NCBI GenBank assembly: GCA_003694425.1
Contig: RFJX01000204.1
Coordinates: 1-8,691 of the forward strand
Length of the DNA stretch: 8,691 nucleotides
Direction of reading: 5' to 3'
DNA from: Gammaproteobacteria bacterium
GTDB lineage: Bacteria; Pseudomonadota; Gammaproteobacteria; J113
The first letter of the stretch is position 1; each line of letters opens with the position of its first letter. This document shows positions 1 to 6,497 of this stretch, in pieces. The notes under the pieces are model-generated. The model had not been told where the DNA came from. It saw nothing but the letters and a program-made list of their open reading frames with translations, and did not search any database. The translations under genes were made by a program, and so were the position numbers.

Positions 1-82
1 CAACTGACAACTGACAACTGACAACTGACAACTGACAACTGACAACTGACAACTGACAACTGACAACTGACAACTGACAACT
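1..82. repeat. Perfect heptamer tandem repeat (CAACTGA)n
   Basis: Eleven uninterrupted copies of CAACTGA plus a five-base partial copy, without a mismatch. The array starts at the window edge, so its true length is unknown. Its last two bases are part of the serB stop codon (CTA on the plus strand, 81-83), so the array begins directly where serB ends. Read in the serB direction the unit is AGTTGTC, which has no stop in any frame; read on the plus strand every frame meets TGA. Perfect identity suggests recent slippage expansion. Heptamer arrays of this kind occur at intergenic sites in several bacterial groups. There are no spacers, so it is not a CRISPR array. Confidence 0.97.
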
Positions 83-722
83 ACCGCAGATACTCCAGCA
101 CCACCCGCAGATCCGGCTCCTCGACATAGACCGGGGCGGCGCTCTTGACCGCCTCGCGCACCACCACCCCGCCGAAGCCGATGAAGTCTGCACCGGCCTC
201 CATCGTTTCCAGATCGGTGATGCCATCGCCCACCATCGCCACCGGCTCGCCTGGTGCCCGCACCCGGCGCACCACCTCCGCCTTGCCGCCGCTACGGGCC
301 AGGGGGTAGTCGCGTTCGAAATCCAGGTAGCCGCCTGCTTCGCCCAGCCGCACATCGACGGCGTGGACCCGGTCCTCCGTCAGGCCGAGCGCCGTGGCGA
401 GGGGCAGCAGGGCCGGGCGCAACCCGCCGCTGACCAGGTCTACCGCCACCCCTTCTGCCTGCAGTGCGCCGATGGTCTCAGGCGCTCCCGGGGTGATCCG
501 CTCCAGGTAGCGGGCGGCCAGCCACTCGAGGGCCGCACGGTCCGGCCGGATGAGTTCCAGGCGCCTCCCGTAGATCGATTCCAGCGGTATCGCCCCGGCC
601 ATCGCCCGGGCGGTGAGTTCCGCCACCTCGTCGCCTACCCCGGCCCTGCGCGCCAGCTCGTCGATCCCCTCGACCGCGCTCAGGGTGCTGTCGCAGTCGA
701 ACAGGACCCGCCGGTACCTCAC
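81..722 (-). CDS. serB: Phosphoserine phosphatase, HAD superfamily (SerB type)
   Basis: Removes phosphate from O-phosphoserine, the last step of serine synthesis; cytoplasmic. The 213-residue protein has all HAD motifs: DCDST at 9-13 (nucleophile D9, acid/base D11), Ser98 in VSGG, Lys147 in GGK, and GDGITD at 165-170. The cap-region pattern EGIDELA (18-24) and the tail FIGFGG (180-185) resemble, from memory, human-type phosphoserine phosphatase more than E. coli SerB; no N-terminal ACT-like domain is present. The start chosen is GTG at 720-722, overlapping the serA stop as GTGA, which implies translational coupling. The frame stays open upstream to 944, but that part lies inside serA and looks non-coding. 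The stop codon abuts the heptamer array and no terminator is visible. Another HAD phosphatase is possible, but the serA neighbour supports serB. Confidence 0.9.
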   Translation of the reverse strand: MRYRRVLFDCDSTLSAVEGIDELARRAGVGDEVAELTARAMAGAIPLESIYGRRLELIRPDRAALEWLAARYLERITPGAPETIGALQAEGVAVDLVSGGLRPALLPLATALGLTEDRVHAVDVRLGEAGGYLDFERDYPLARSGGKAEVVRRVRAPGEPVAMVGDGITDLETMEAGADFIGFGGVVVREAVKSAAPVYVEEPDLRVVLEYLR

Positions 723-2305
723 AGCTCGACCTGGCAGGCGGTGTGGACCGCCGGGATGGCGGCGACCTGTTCCAGTTCCTGCGCCTCGAGCGGGCGCGAG
801 ATACCGATCAGCGCGATGGCCTCCTCCCGGCCTTCCGCGGTTCCCACCTGCATCCGGCTGATGTTGATCCGCGCCTCGCCGAGGAGGGTACCCAGGGCCG
901 CCACCACGCCGGGGCGGTCCTCGTGGCGGGTGATGAGCAGGCATCCCTCCGGCACCGCCTCGACCTCGTAGTCGTCGATGGCCACCAGCCGGGGATGGGC
1001 GCCGCCGAGGAGGGTGCCGGCCACGGCGACCGAATGCTCCCCGGCCCGGCCTTCCAGCCGGAGCAGGCCGTGATAGTCGGGGGAGTCCTCGCTGCGGGCC
1101 TCGGTGACCGCGATCCCCTGGCGCCGCGCCAGCCGGGTGACGTTGACCCGGTTGACCGGGATGGAGAGGGCCTCTCCCAGCAGTCCGACCAGGGCCTCGG
1201 CGGACAGGGCGCCAAGGTCCAGCTCGGCCGCCTGACCGCAGGCGGTCACCTCGAGCTGCTGGAGGGGCGCCGGGGAGAGGTGGGCCAGCAGGCGTCCGAG
1301 GGCCCCCGCCAGATCCAGCCAGGGCCGCATGCGGCGCAGCTCATCGGCCGACAGTCGCGGGAGATTGAGGGCGTTGACCGCCTCGCCGCTCTCCAGGAAA
1401 GTGGCCACCTGACGGGCCAGATTGACGCTCACCGCCACCTGGGCCTCGCGGGTGGAGGCCCCCAGATGGGGGGTGAAGAGGCAGTTCTCCAGCTCCAGCA
1501 GGGGTGAGCCGGTGGGCGGTTCGTTCTGGAACACATCCAGCGCGGCCCCGGCCAGCCTCCCCTCGCGCAGGGCCTCGGCAAGGGCCTGGTCGTCGACCAG
1601 GCCGCCACGGGCGCAGTTGATCAGGAAGGCACCGGGCTTCATCAGCGCCAGCCGCTCCGCATTGACCAGTTCGCGTGTATGGTCGTTGAGGGGGGTGTGC
1701 AGGGTCACGTAGTCGGCGGCCGTGAAGAGTTCGTCCAGCCCGGCACCCCGGACACCGTGTCGCTCGAAGACCTCCGCGGTGACAAAGGGGTCATGGGCCA
1801 GCACCTCCATCTTCAGCCCCAGTGCCCGCTCGGCGACGATGCGGCCGATGGTGCCGAAGCCGACCACGCCCAGGGTCTTGCCGGAGATCTCGTTGCCCAT
1901 GAAGCGGCCACGCTCCCAGCGCCCCTCGCGCACCGAGCGGTCGGCCTGGGGCAGGTGGCGGCTGACGGAGAAGAGATGGGCCAGGGCCAGTTCGGCGGTG
2001 GTGACGGCGTTGGCGTCGGGGGTGTTCATGACGATGACGCCCAGCTCGGTCGCCGCCTCCAGATCGACGTTGTCCACACCGATCCCGGCCCGTCCCACGA
2101 CCTTCAGCCGGGGGCGCCCGGCCTCAAGCACCGGGGCGGTCACCTGCGTCCCGGAGCGGATCAGCAGGGCGTCGTAGTCGCCGATGCGTCCGATGAGTTC
2201 CTCCTCCGACAGGCCGGTGGCGACCTCCACCTCGATGCTGGTCTGGGCCCGGAGGATCTCCAGCCCCTCCTCGGCCAGACGGTCGGTGACCAGGACCCGG
2301 TACAT
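719..2305 (-). CDS. serA: D-3-phosphoglycerate dehydrogenase, long ACT-domain form
   Basis: Oxidises 3-phosphoglycerate to 3-phosphohydroxypyruvate with NAD+, the committed step of serine synthesis. The 528-residue length fits the long form. In order: N-terminal substrate-binding region (1-100, with GRAGIGVDNVD at 71-81); Rossmann nucleotide-binding domain with GFGTIG at 149-154; catalytic Arg233 (NCARGG), Glu262 (NEP) and His280 (PHLGAS); the second part of the substrate-binding domain to about 310; an intervening domain of the ASB type (about 320-450); and a C-terminal ACT domain from about 455 (ITRHEDRPGVV) to the end. The ACT domain suggests serine feedback control, though not all long forms are inhibited. 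The N-terminus MYRVLVTD is typical, which fixes the ATG at 2303-2305 despite a G-run directly beside it and no well-spaced Shine-Dalgarno. Only 4 bp lie between the upstream DAHP synthase stop and this start; the serA stop overlaps the serB start. Confidence 0.97.
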   Translation of the reverse strand: MYRVLVTDRLAEEGLEILRAQTSIEVEVATGLSEEELIGRIGDYDALLIRSGTQVTAPVLEAGRPRLKVVGRAGIGVDNVDLEAATELGVIVMNTPDANAVTTAELALAHLFSVSRHLPQADRSVREGRWERGRFMGNEISGKTLGVVGFGTIGRIVAERALGLKMEVLAHDPFVTAEVFERHGVRGAGLDELFTAADYVTLHTPLNDHTRELVNAERLALMKPGAFLINCARGGLVDDQALAEALREGRLAGAALDVFQNEPPTGSPLLELENCLFTPHLGASTREAQVAVSVNLARQVATFLESGEAVNALNLPRLSADELRRMRPWLDLAGALGRLLAHLSPAPLQQLEVTACGQAAELDLGALSAEALVGLLGEALSIPVNRVNVTRLARRQGIAVTEARSEDSPDYHGLLRLEGRAGEHSVAVAGTLLGGAHPRLVAIDDYEVEAVPEGCLLITRHEDRPGVVAALGTLLGEARINISRMQVGTAEGREEAIALIGISRPLEAQELEQVAAIPAVHTACQVEL

Positions 2306-2309
2306 CCCC

Positions 2310-3371
2310 TTAGCGGATGCGGGTGCGCCGCTTGCGGACCGCCTCGGCCAGCTCTCCGAGCAGGGGCTCGGTCTCCTCCCAGCCCATGCAGGGGTCGGTG
2401 ATGCTCTGGCCGTAGGTCAGCGGCTGGTCCGGCTGCACCTTCTGGCTCCCGGCCACCAGGTGGCTCTCCAGCATCAGGCCGAAGATGCGGTCGTCGCCGT
2501 CGGCCACCTGCCCGGCGATGTCGCGGGCCACCACCACCTGGCGGTGGGGGTCCTTGGCGCAGTTGGCGTGGGAGGCGTCGATCATCACTGCGGGATGCAG
2601 CCCTGCCTTCTCCAGCATCGCGCAGGCCTGGCTGATGCTGGCCGGGTCGTAGTTGGGGTGGCCGCCGCCGCCGCGCAGGATGATGTGGCAGTCGCTGTTG
2701 CCGGTGGTGGAGAAGATGGCCGAGCGCCCCTCCTTGGTCACGGACAGGAAGTGGTGCGGCCGGGAGGCCGAGACCACGGCGTCCACCGCGACCTGGATGT
2801 TGCCCTCGGTGCCGTTCTTGAACCCGACCGGGCAGGAGAGCCCGGAGGCCAGCTCCCGGTGGCACTGCGATTCGGTGGTGCGGGCGCCGATCGCGCCCCA
2901 GCTGATCAGATCGGCGATGTACTGCGGGCTGATCAGGTCGAGGTATTCGGTCCCGGTGGGGACTCCCTCTTCGGCCAGGTCGAGGAGCAGTTTGCGGGCC
3001 AGGCGCAGGCCGTCGTTGATGCGGAAGCTGCCGTCCAGGCCGGGGTCATTGATCAGCCCCTTCCAGCCGACGGTGGTGCGCGGCTTCTCGAAATAGACCC
3101 GCATCACGATCATCAGGTCGTCGGCGAGGGAAGCGACCAGCGGTGCCAGGCGCCGGGCATATTCACGGGCCGCCTCGGTATCGTGGATCGAACAGGGGCC
3201 GGTGACCACCAGCAGGCGGTCGTCCTCGCCGTGGATGATCTTGCGGATCGCCTCGCGGGCGTCGTGGACGGTCTCTGCCGCCCTGTCGGTGATCGGCAGT
3301 TCGCCATGGAGCTGGGCCGGAGGGATCACCTCCGTCATTTCGCGGATTCGCAGGTCGTCTGTCTGGTACAT
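2310..3371 (-). CDS. aroG: 3-deoxy-7-phosphoheptulonate (DAHP) synthase, class I, AroG/AroF/AroH type
   Basis: Condenses phosphoenolpyruvate and erythrose 4-phosphate to DAHP, the entry to the shikimate pathway; a metalloenzyme. The 353 residues align along their whole length with E. coli AroG as remembered. Metal ligands are Cys60 (GPCSIHD), His268 (SHAN), Glu302 (LESHL) and Asp326 (SITD). Substrate-binding motifs are FEKPRTTVGWKG (94-105), GAIGARTTES (159-168) and PVGFKNGT (181-188). The N-terminal Asp5-Asp6 pair (QTDDLRI) matches the residues that bind inhibitor in AroG, so feedback inhibition by an aromatic amino acid is likely; which one cannot be told from the sequence, because features of AroG and AroH are mixed. 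The start is fixed by homology (MYQTDDLRI); no good Shine-Dalgarno precedes it. It is followed 4 bp later by serA, an uncommon pairing. Confidence 0.95.
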   Translation of the reverse strand: MYQTDDLRIREMTEVIPPAQLHGELPITDRAAETVHDAREAIRKIIHGEDDRLLVVTGPCSIHDTEAAREYARRLAPLVASLADDLMIVMRVYFEKPRTTVGWKGLINDPGLDGSFRINDGLRLARKLLLDLAEEGVPTGTEYLDLISPQYIADLISWGAIGARTTESQCHRELASGLSCPVGFKNGTEGNIQVAVDAVVSASRPHHFLSVTKEGRSAIFSTTGNSDCHIILRGGGGHPNYDPASISQACAMLEKAGLHPAVMIDASHANCAKDPHRQVVVARDIAGQVADGDDRIFGLMLESHLVAGSQKVQPDQPLTYGQSITDPCMGWEETEPLLGELAEAVRKRRTRIR

Positions 3372-3437
3372 CGCAGGTCGCTATCTGTCAGGTTGGCGGA
3401 ACGGGAGGCGGTATTCTCCCACAGCGCAAGGGTGCTG

Positions 3438-4130
3438 TCAGGGCGGCTGATGGCCGATGAGGGTCACCGTCTCGCTGCCGTCGTTGAGAAAGCCGCTGTC
3501 CGATCCCTCCTCCCGCTCCGCCCGCACCAGGCCCACGCCGGGGCAGAACCAGCGAAGCCCGTGCAGGCGTACGCGGATCGGATGATCGGGATGGGGCCCT
3601 TCGATCTCCCGCTCTCCGTTGCCTTCGACCTCGAGGCAGCCGCTGAATTCCCCCGCCGGGGTGGCTGCCCGGGCATCGGTGGAGACGATCCGGTAATGCA
3701 CCACCAGGGGCAGGCGGAAGGCGGAATCGGGGGCCTCCAGCGCCTTCTTGCGGATGGTGAGCAGGCGGGTGCGCTCCCGTGCCTTCCAGGTTGTGCCCGG
3801 AGCGGCGGGGAGGGGGAGGTACAGTCCGGCCCGGCGCGTGCCGGCCTGCTGATGGAGGCCGTCCTCGTGGAGCAGGTAGTAGTGGATCGAGCCGTTCACC
3901 CACTGCGCCAGTGCCTGCCGGCCCCCCTCCAGCCTCGCGGGACCGAGATTGCGCACCAGCAGGCGCTGCTCGTCGTGGTGTTCGCCGCGCCGCAGTTCGA
4001 TGCGGTATTGCCAGCGGTGTCCCTCGGCGAGGGGGAAGAAGCGGGGACCGGGGTCGGCGTCGGTGCAGGCGCCGAGCGGCAGGGCCGCCAGGGCCAGACC
4101 GATGAGCCGGCCGCTCAGCCCGGCGGCCAC
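3438..4130 (-). CDS. Predicted lipoprotein of unknown function, paralogue of lipB (lipA here)
   Basis: Function not recognised. With a GTG start at 4128-4130 the product is 230 residues: a short n-region (Arg8), a hydrophobic core at 9-20, and a lipobox LGAC with Cys22 as the predicted lipidated residue, so it should be anchored at the cell envelope. The mature part opens with FFPLA (31-35) and WQY (40-42), then a mostly beta-like region, AGEFSGCLEVEG around Cys165 and WFCPGVGLVR around Cys196. All these motifs recur in the plus-strand protein at 5695-6426 with the same 31-residue cysteine spacing, so the two are paralogues. The GTG lies inside the end of hinT (16-base overlap), which implies translational coupling; no clear Shine-Dalgarno is seen. 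The frame is open upstream to 4385, but that part is inside hinT and looks non-coding. A periplasmic disulfide between Cys165 and Cys196 is possible. Confidence 0.8.
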   Translation of the reverse strand: MAAGLSGRLIGLALAALPLGACTDADPGPRFFPLAEGHRWQYRIELRRGEHHDEQRLLVRNLGPARLEGGRQALAQWVNGSIHYYLLHEDGLHQQAGTRRAGLYLPLPAAPGTTWKARERTRLLTIRKKALEAPDSAFRLPLVVHYRIVSTDARAATPAGEFSGCLEVEGNGEREIEGPHPDHPIRVRLHGLRWFCPGVGLVRAEREEGSDSGFLNDGSETVTLIGHQPP

Positions 4131-4462
4131 CCGAAGGGACGTCCGCCGAGGATGTGGATGTGCAGGTGGAAGACCGACTGGCCCGCCTCCTCCCCGTTGT
4201 TTATCACCAGGCGGAAGGCCTCCCCACAGCCCTCCTGACGCGCGATCTCGGCGGCCTTGAGCAGCATGTGGCCGAGGACCCCGCGGTGTTCCGGCAGGCA
4301 GTCGGAGAGCTTCGCCACCGGCTGCTTCGGCACGATCAGGATGTGGATCGGTGCCTGCGGGTTGACGTCCCTGAAGGCGAGGCACAGCTCGTCTTCGTAG
4401 ACGATGTCGGCCGGGATCTCGCGCCGGATGATCCTGCCGAAGATGGTGTCGTTGTCGCTCAT
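4115..4462 (-). CDS. hinT: HIT-family purine nucleoside phosphoramidase (HinT)
   Basis: The 115-residue length and sequence are close to E. coli HinT as remembered: N-terminal TIFGRIIRREIPADIVYED, central AFRDVNPQAPIHILIVPK, and the histidine triad HLHIHIL at 99-105 with His101 as the expected nucleophile, followed by GGRPFG. HinT enzymes hydrolyse AMP linked to amines and related adenylyl compounds; cytoplasmic dimers. Some HIT proteins are reported to act on adenylylsulfate, which is notable because sat ends only 13 bp upstream of this start. The ATG at 4460-4462 has a strong Shine-Dalgarno (GAGGAGGG, 4467-4474). The 3' end overlaps the start of the lipoprotein gene. The family assignment is firm; the physiological substrate is not known. 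Confidence 0.94.
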   Translation of the reverse strand: MSDNDTIFGRIIRREIPADIVYEDELCLAFRDVNPQAPIHILIVPKQPVAKLSDCLPEHRGVLGHMLLKAAEIARQEGCGEAFRLVINNGEEAGQSVFHLHIHILGGRPFGWPPG

Positions 4463-4466
4463 GGCG

Positions 4467-4474
4467 CCCTCCTC
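4467..4474 (-). promoter_or_regulatory. Strong Shine-Dalgarno of hinT
   Basis: GAGGAGGG on the minus strand, four bases before the hinT ATG and just past the sat stop codon. It confirms the hinT start and suggests efficient independent initiation on a shared sat-hinT message. Confidence 0.75.
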
Positions 4475-4475
4475 T

Positions 4476-5669
4476 TCAGTCCTGCTGACTGCGGTAGTAG
4501 TCCATCAGGATCTGCGCGACCTCGGGGCGGGAGAACTCCGGCGGCGGTGCGATCCCCTGGCCCAGCATCTCCCGCACCTTCGTGCCCGAGAGAAGGATGA
4601 AGTCCTCCTTCGTATGGTCCGGGGCCTCGTTCATCATCACCACGCGGCCCAGTTTCTTCGACCAGGCGGTGTGGTCGGCGCGCAAGATCTCGATCTCGAG
4701 GGCATCTTCCGGGATGGTGTCGAAGATGGCCTGGGCGTCGAAGGGTCCGTAGTAGTCGCCCACCCCGGCATGGTCGCGGCCGACGATGAAGTGGGTCGCG
4801 CCCATGTTCTGGCGGAATACCGCGTGCAGCAGCGCCTCGCGCGGGCCGGCATAGAGCATGTCGAAGCCGTAGCCGGTCACCATCACGCTGTTGGGCGGGA
4901 AGTAGAGCTCCACCATCCTGCGGATGCAGGCGTCGCGCACGTGGGCGGGGATGTCCCCCGGCTTGAGCTTGCCCAGCAGCATGTGGATCACCAGGCCGTC
5001 GGCGCCGAGGCGATCCATCGCCATGCGGCACAGCTCCTCGTGGGCGCGGTGCATGGGGTTGCGGGTCTGGAAGGCGACCACCTTCTCCCAGCCGTGCTCG
5101 GCGATCTCGTTGCGGATCTCCACCGCGGTGCGGAAGGTGTCCGGGAAATCCTGCTGGAAGTAGCTGAAGTTGAGCACCTGGATGGGTCCGGAGAGGGCGT
5201 GCCGCCCCAGGGAGGTGAAGGTGGCCACCCCGGGATGCGCCGGATCGAGGGTGCCGAAGATCGCCTCGGTCATCTCCCGGAGCTGCTCGTCGCTCACCCG
5301 CTCGATATCCTCGATCTCCATCACCGCCAGCACCGGATTGCCCTCCACGTTGGGATCGCGCAGGGCGATGCGCTCGGCCTTGCCGACGGCCTCGATGTCA
5401 TCGGTGAGATTGAGGACCGGTACCGGCCAGAACAGCCCCTCGCGGGTGTGCATCTCGCGGCAGACGGAGAGGGCATCGGCCAGGTTCATGTAGCCCGGCA
5501 GGGGGTTGAAGTAGCCCCCTCCCAGCATCACCGCGTTGGCGGCGGCGGCCGAATTGAGCAGCAGCGAGGGCAGGGACTCCGCCTCGTGAGAGAGGCGGTG
5601 ATGCTCCTCCGTGTCGTAGACGAACAGGGGTTTCAACTGGTCTGAACCATGTGGTCGTATCATTGCCAT
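4476..5669 (-). CDS. sat: Sulfate adenylyltransferase (ATP sulfurylase), dissimilatory type
   Basis: Interconverts ATP plus sulfate with APS plus PPi. The 397 residues form a single Sat unit with no APS-kinase domain. Key motifs are QTRNPMHRAH (201-210, nucleotide binding), GRDHAGVGDYYG (297-308) and LLSGTKVREMLGQG (359-372). The N-terminus (RPHGSDQLKPLFVYD) and much of the body match, from memory, Sat of purple and colourless sulfur-oxidising gammaproteobacteria, where the enzyme makes ATP and sulfate from APS at the end of sulfite oxidation. Two ATGs are possible: 5667-5669 and 5661-5663. The first is preferred because GAAGG lies five bases before it. The frame is open upstream to 5894, but that part runs antisense to lipB and looks non-coding. 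aprAB is not in the window. Use in assimilation cannot be excluded. Confidence 0.96.
   Translation of the reverse strand: MAMIRPHGSDQLKPLFVYDTEEHHRLSHEAESLPSLLLNSAAAANAVMLGGGYFNPLPGYMNLADALSVCREMHTREGLFWPVPVLNLTDDIEAVGKAERIALRDPNVEGNPVLAVMEIEDIERVSDEQLREMTEAIFGTLDPAHPGVATFTSLGRHALSGPIQVLNFSYFQQDFPDTFRTAVEIRNEIAEHGWEKVVAFQTRNPMHRAHEELCRMAMDRLGADGLVIHMLLGKLKPGDIPAHVRDACIRRMVELYFPPNSVMVTGYGFDMLYAGPREALLHAVFRQNMGATHFIVGRDHAGVGDYYGPFDAQAIFDTIPEDALEIEILRADHTAWSKKLGRVVMMNEAPDHTKEDFILLSGTKVREMLGQGIAPPPEFSRPEVAQILMDYYRSQQD
5658..5663 (+). promoter_or_regulatory. Possible -10 element for lipB
   Basis: TATCAT matches the sigma-70 -10 consensus at five of six positions and lies about 30 bases before the lipB start, on top of the alternative sat start codon. 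No convincing -35 was found 16-18 bases upstream, so this is only a candidate. With a 25-bp intergenic gap, any lipB promoter must lie inside sat coding sequence. Confidence 0.3.
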
Positions 5670-5671
5670 TG

Positions 5672-5690
5672 GAACCTTCGTGCCGAGGTT
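5672..5690. promoter_or_regulatory. Opposed Shine-Dalgarno sites of sat and lipB forming a short dyad
   Basis: AACCT (5673-5677) and AGGTT (5686-5690) are inverted copies separated by eight bases. The left arm belongs to the sat Shine-Dalgarno (GAAGG on the minus strand, 5675-5679) and the right arm to the lipB Shine-Dalgarno (GAGG, 5685-5688). The dyad may be a by-product of two opposed ribosome sites, or could act as an operator or a small hairpin in either message. The Shine-Dalgarno spacings were used to choose both start codons. Confidence 0.45.
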
Positions 5691-5694
5691 GATG

Positions 5695-6426
5695 ATGAGG
5701 CAGGATTCTACCGGGCGCCCCCCTTCGCCGCCAGCGGCCACGCCCCTGCTGGTGTTGCTCCTCCTCGTCACCGGATGCGGCGGGGAGCGGGAGGGGCCGT
5801 TCTTCCCCCTCGCGCCGGGATGGGAATGGCAGTACCGGGTGCGGGTGCAGACCGCGGACGGCGCAGAGGAGCTGCGCCAGCAGGTGCGCACCATCGGCCC
5901 GGAGCGGGTGGACGGCTTTCCGGCCTGGACCCGGGTCCGGGCGGATGGCAGCCGCTTCTATTACCGCGAGGACCGCTCCGGGATCCACCGCATCGGCAGC
6001 CGGCCGCCGGATGGGGGCTATCGCCCCGAGGCGGAGGAGCGCCTGGTCCTGGGCAGGCCCTTCCGTCACGGCACCCGCTGGAGGCAGCAGGAGCTGACCT
6101 CCCTGTTGCAACGGACCGGGCCGCCGCAGGAGACCCGTTACCGGATCCGCGTCGCCGTGCCGGTGGACTACGTGATCGTGGCGGCAGACGAGGTGGTCGA
6201 GGTCCCGGCCGGTCGCTTCACGGGCTGCCTGCGGGTCGAGGGCGAGGGCGAGACCAGTGCCGATGCCGGCAACTATGTGGGCAACATCCGTGTGCGCCTC
6301 TCCAGCAGCAGCTGGTACTGCCCGGGCGCCGGCCTGGTCCGCGAGGAGCGGGTGGAGCGGACCAGCAACCGGCTCATCCCGGAGGGGAGGATGGTGATGG
6401 AGCTGCAGGGGCTGCATCACCCCTGA
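5695..6426 (+). CDS. Predicted lipoprotein of unknown function, paralogue of lipA (lipB here)
   Basis: Function not recognised. From ATG 5695-5697 (GAGG six bases upstream; an ATG at 5692 and a GTG at 5680 are in-frame alternatives) the product is 243 residues. The signal peptide has Arg2 and Arg8, a leucine-rich core (18-24) and the lipobox VTGC with Cys28 predicted to be lipidated. The mature protein begins with FFPLA (36-40) and WQYR (45-48), has FYY at 88-90, AGRFTGCLRVEG around Cys178 and WYCPGAGLVREER around Cys209. The order and spacing of these motifs match the minus-strand lipoprotein at 3438-4130; Cys178 and Cys209 are 31 residues apart in both. It is the only plus-strand gene here, diverging from sat and converging on napC. 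Expected location: outer or inner membrane, facing the periplasm. Confidence 0.88.
   Translation: MRQDSTGRPPSPPAATPLLVLLLLVTGCGGEREGPFFPLAPGWEWQYRVRVQTADGAEELRQQVRTIGPERVDGFPAWTRVRADGSRFYYREDRSGIHRIGSRPPDGGYRPEAEERLVLGRPFRHGTRWRQQELTSLLQRTGPPQETRYRIRVAVPVDYVIVAADEVVEVPAGRFTGCLRVEGEGETSADAGNYVGNIRVRLSSSSWYCPGAGLVREERVERTSNRLIPEGRMVMELQGLHHP
5705..5710 (-). promoter_or_regulatory. Possible -10 element for sat
   Basis: TAGAAT on the minus strand matches five of six bases of the sigma-70 -10 consensus. It would give a leader of about 30 nt before the sat ATG at 5669. The -35 region is GC-rich and matches poorly. The element lies within codons 4-6 of lipB. Confidence 0.35.
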
Positions 6427-6441
6427 GCGGGAGCGGTTGCC

Positions 6442-6483
6442 GGGGCGCAGGGGGCGATGGAACAGCCGGAGCCCCGACGCCCC
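6442..6483. terminator. GC-rich hairpin between convergent lipB and nap genes
   Basis: GGGGCG (6442-6447) pairs with CGCCCC (6478-6483), and GGGGC (6451-6455) with GCCCC (6471-6475), separated by a small internal loop and closed by a 15-base loop. It lies in the 71-bp gap between two converging genes, where a shared terminator would be expected. No T-run follows on either strand, so it is a weak intrinsic terminator at best; it may instead stabilise the transcript ends. Confidence 0.4.
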
Positions 6484-6497
6484 TCAGCCGGCCTCGC

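Noticed and set aside
1..82. CRISPR array
   Set aside because: Units are seven bases with no spacers and every copy is identical: a simple tandem repeat.
723..944. N-terminal extension of serB into serA
   Set aside because: The upstream part of the open frame is Pro/Arg/Gly-rich antisense-like sequence overlapping the serA ACT domain. The protein family begins at the GTG at 720-722.
3403..3420. Terminator between lipA and aroG
   Set aside because: Only a 5-bp stem (GGGAG/CTCCC) with an 8-base loop and no T-run; too weak to call.
2184..4238. Long plus-strand open frame (about 684 codons) across aroG and lipA
   Set aside because: It runs antisense to aroG, lipA and the edges of their neighbours, which have clear family motifs. 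Its composition (Gly, Ala, Val, Asp, His, Gln rich) is typical of an antisense frame in GC-rich DNA.
4404..5645. Plus-strand open frame of 413 codons antisense to sat
   Set aside because: Sat on the minus strand is unambiguous; this frame is His/Val/Leu/Gly-rich without domain motifs, as expected for an antisense shadow.
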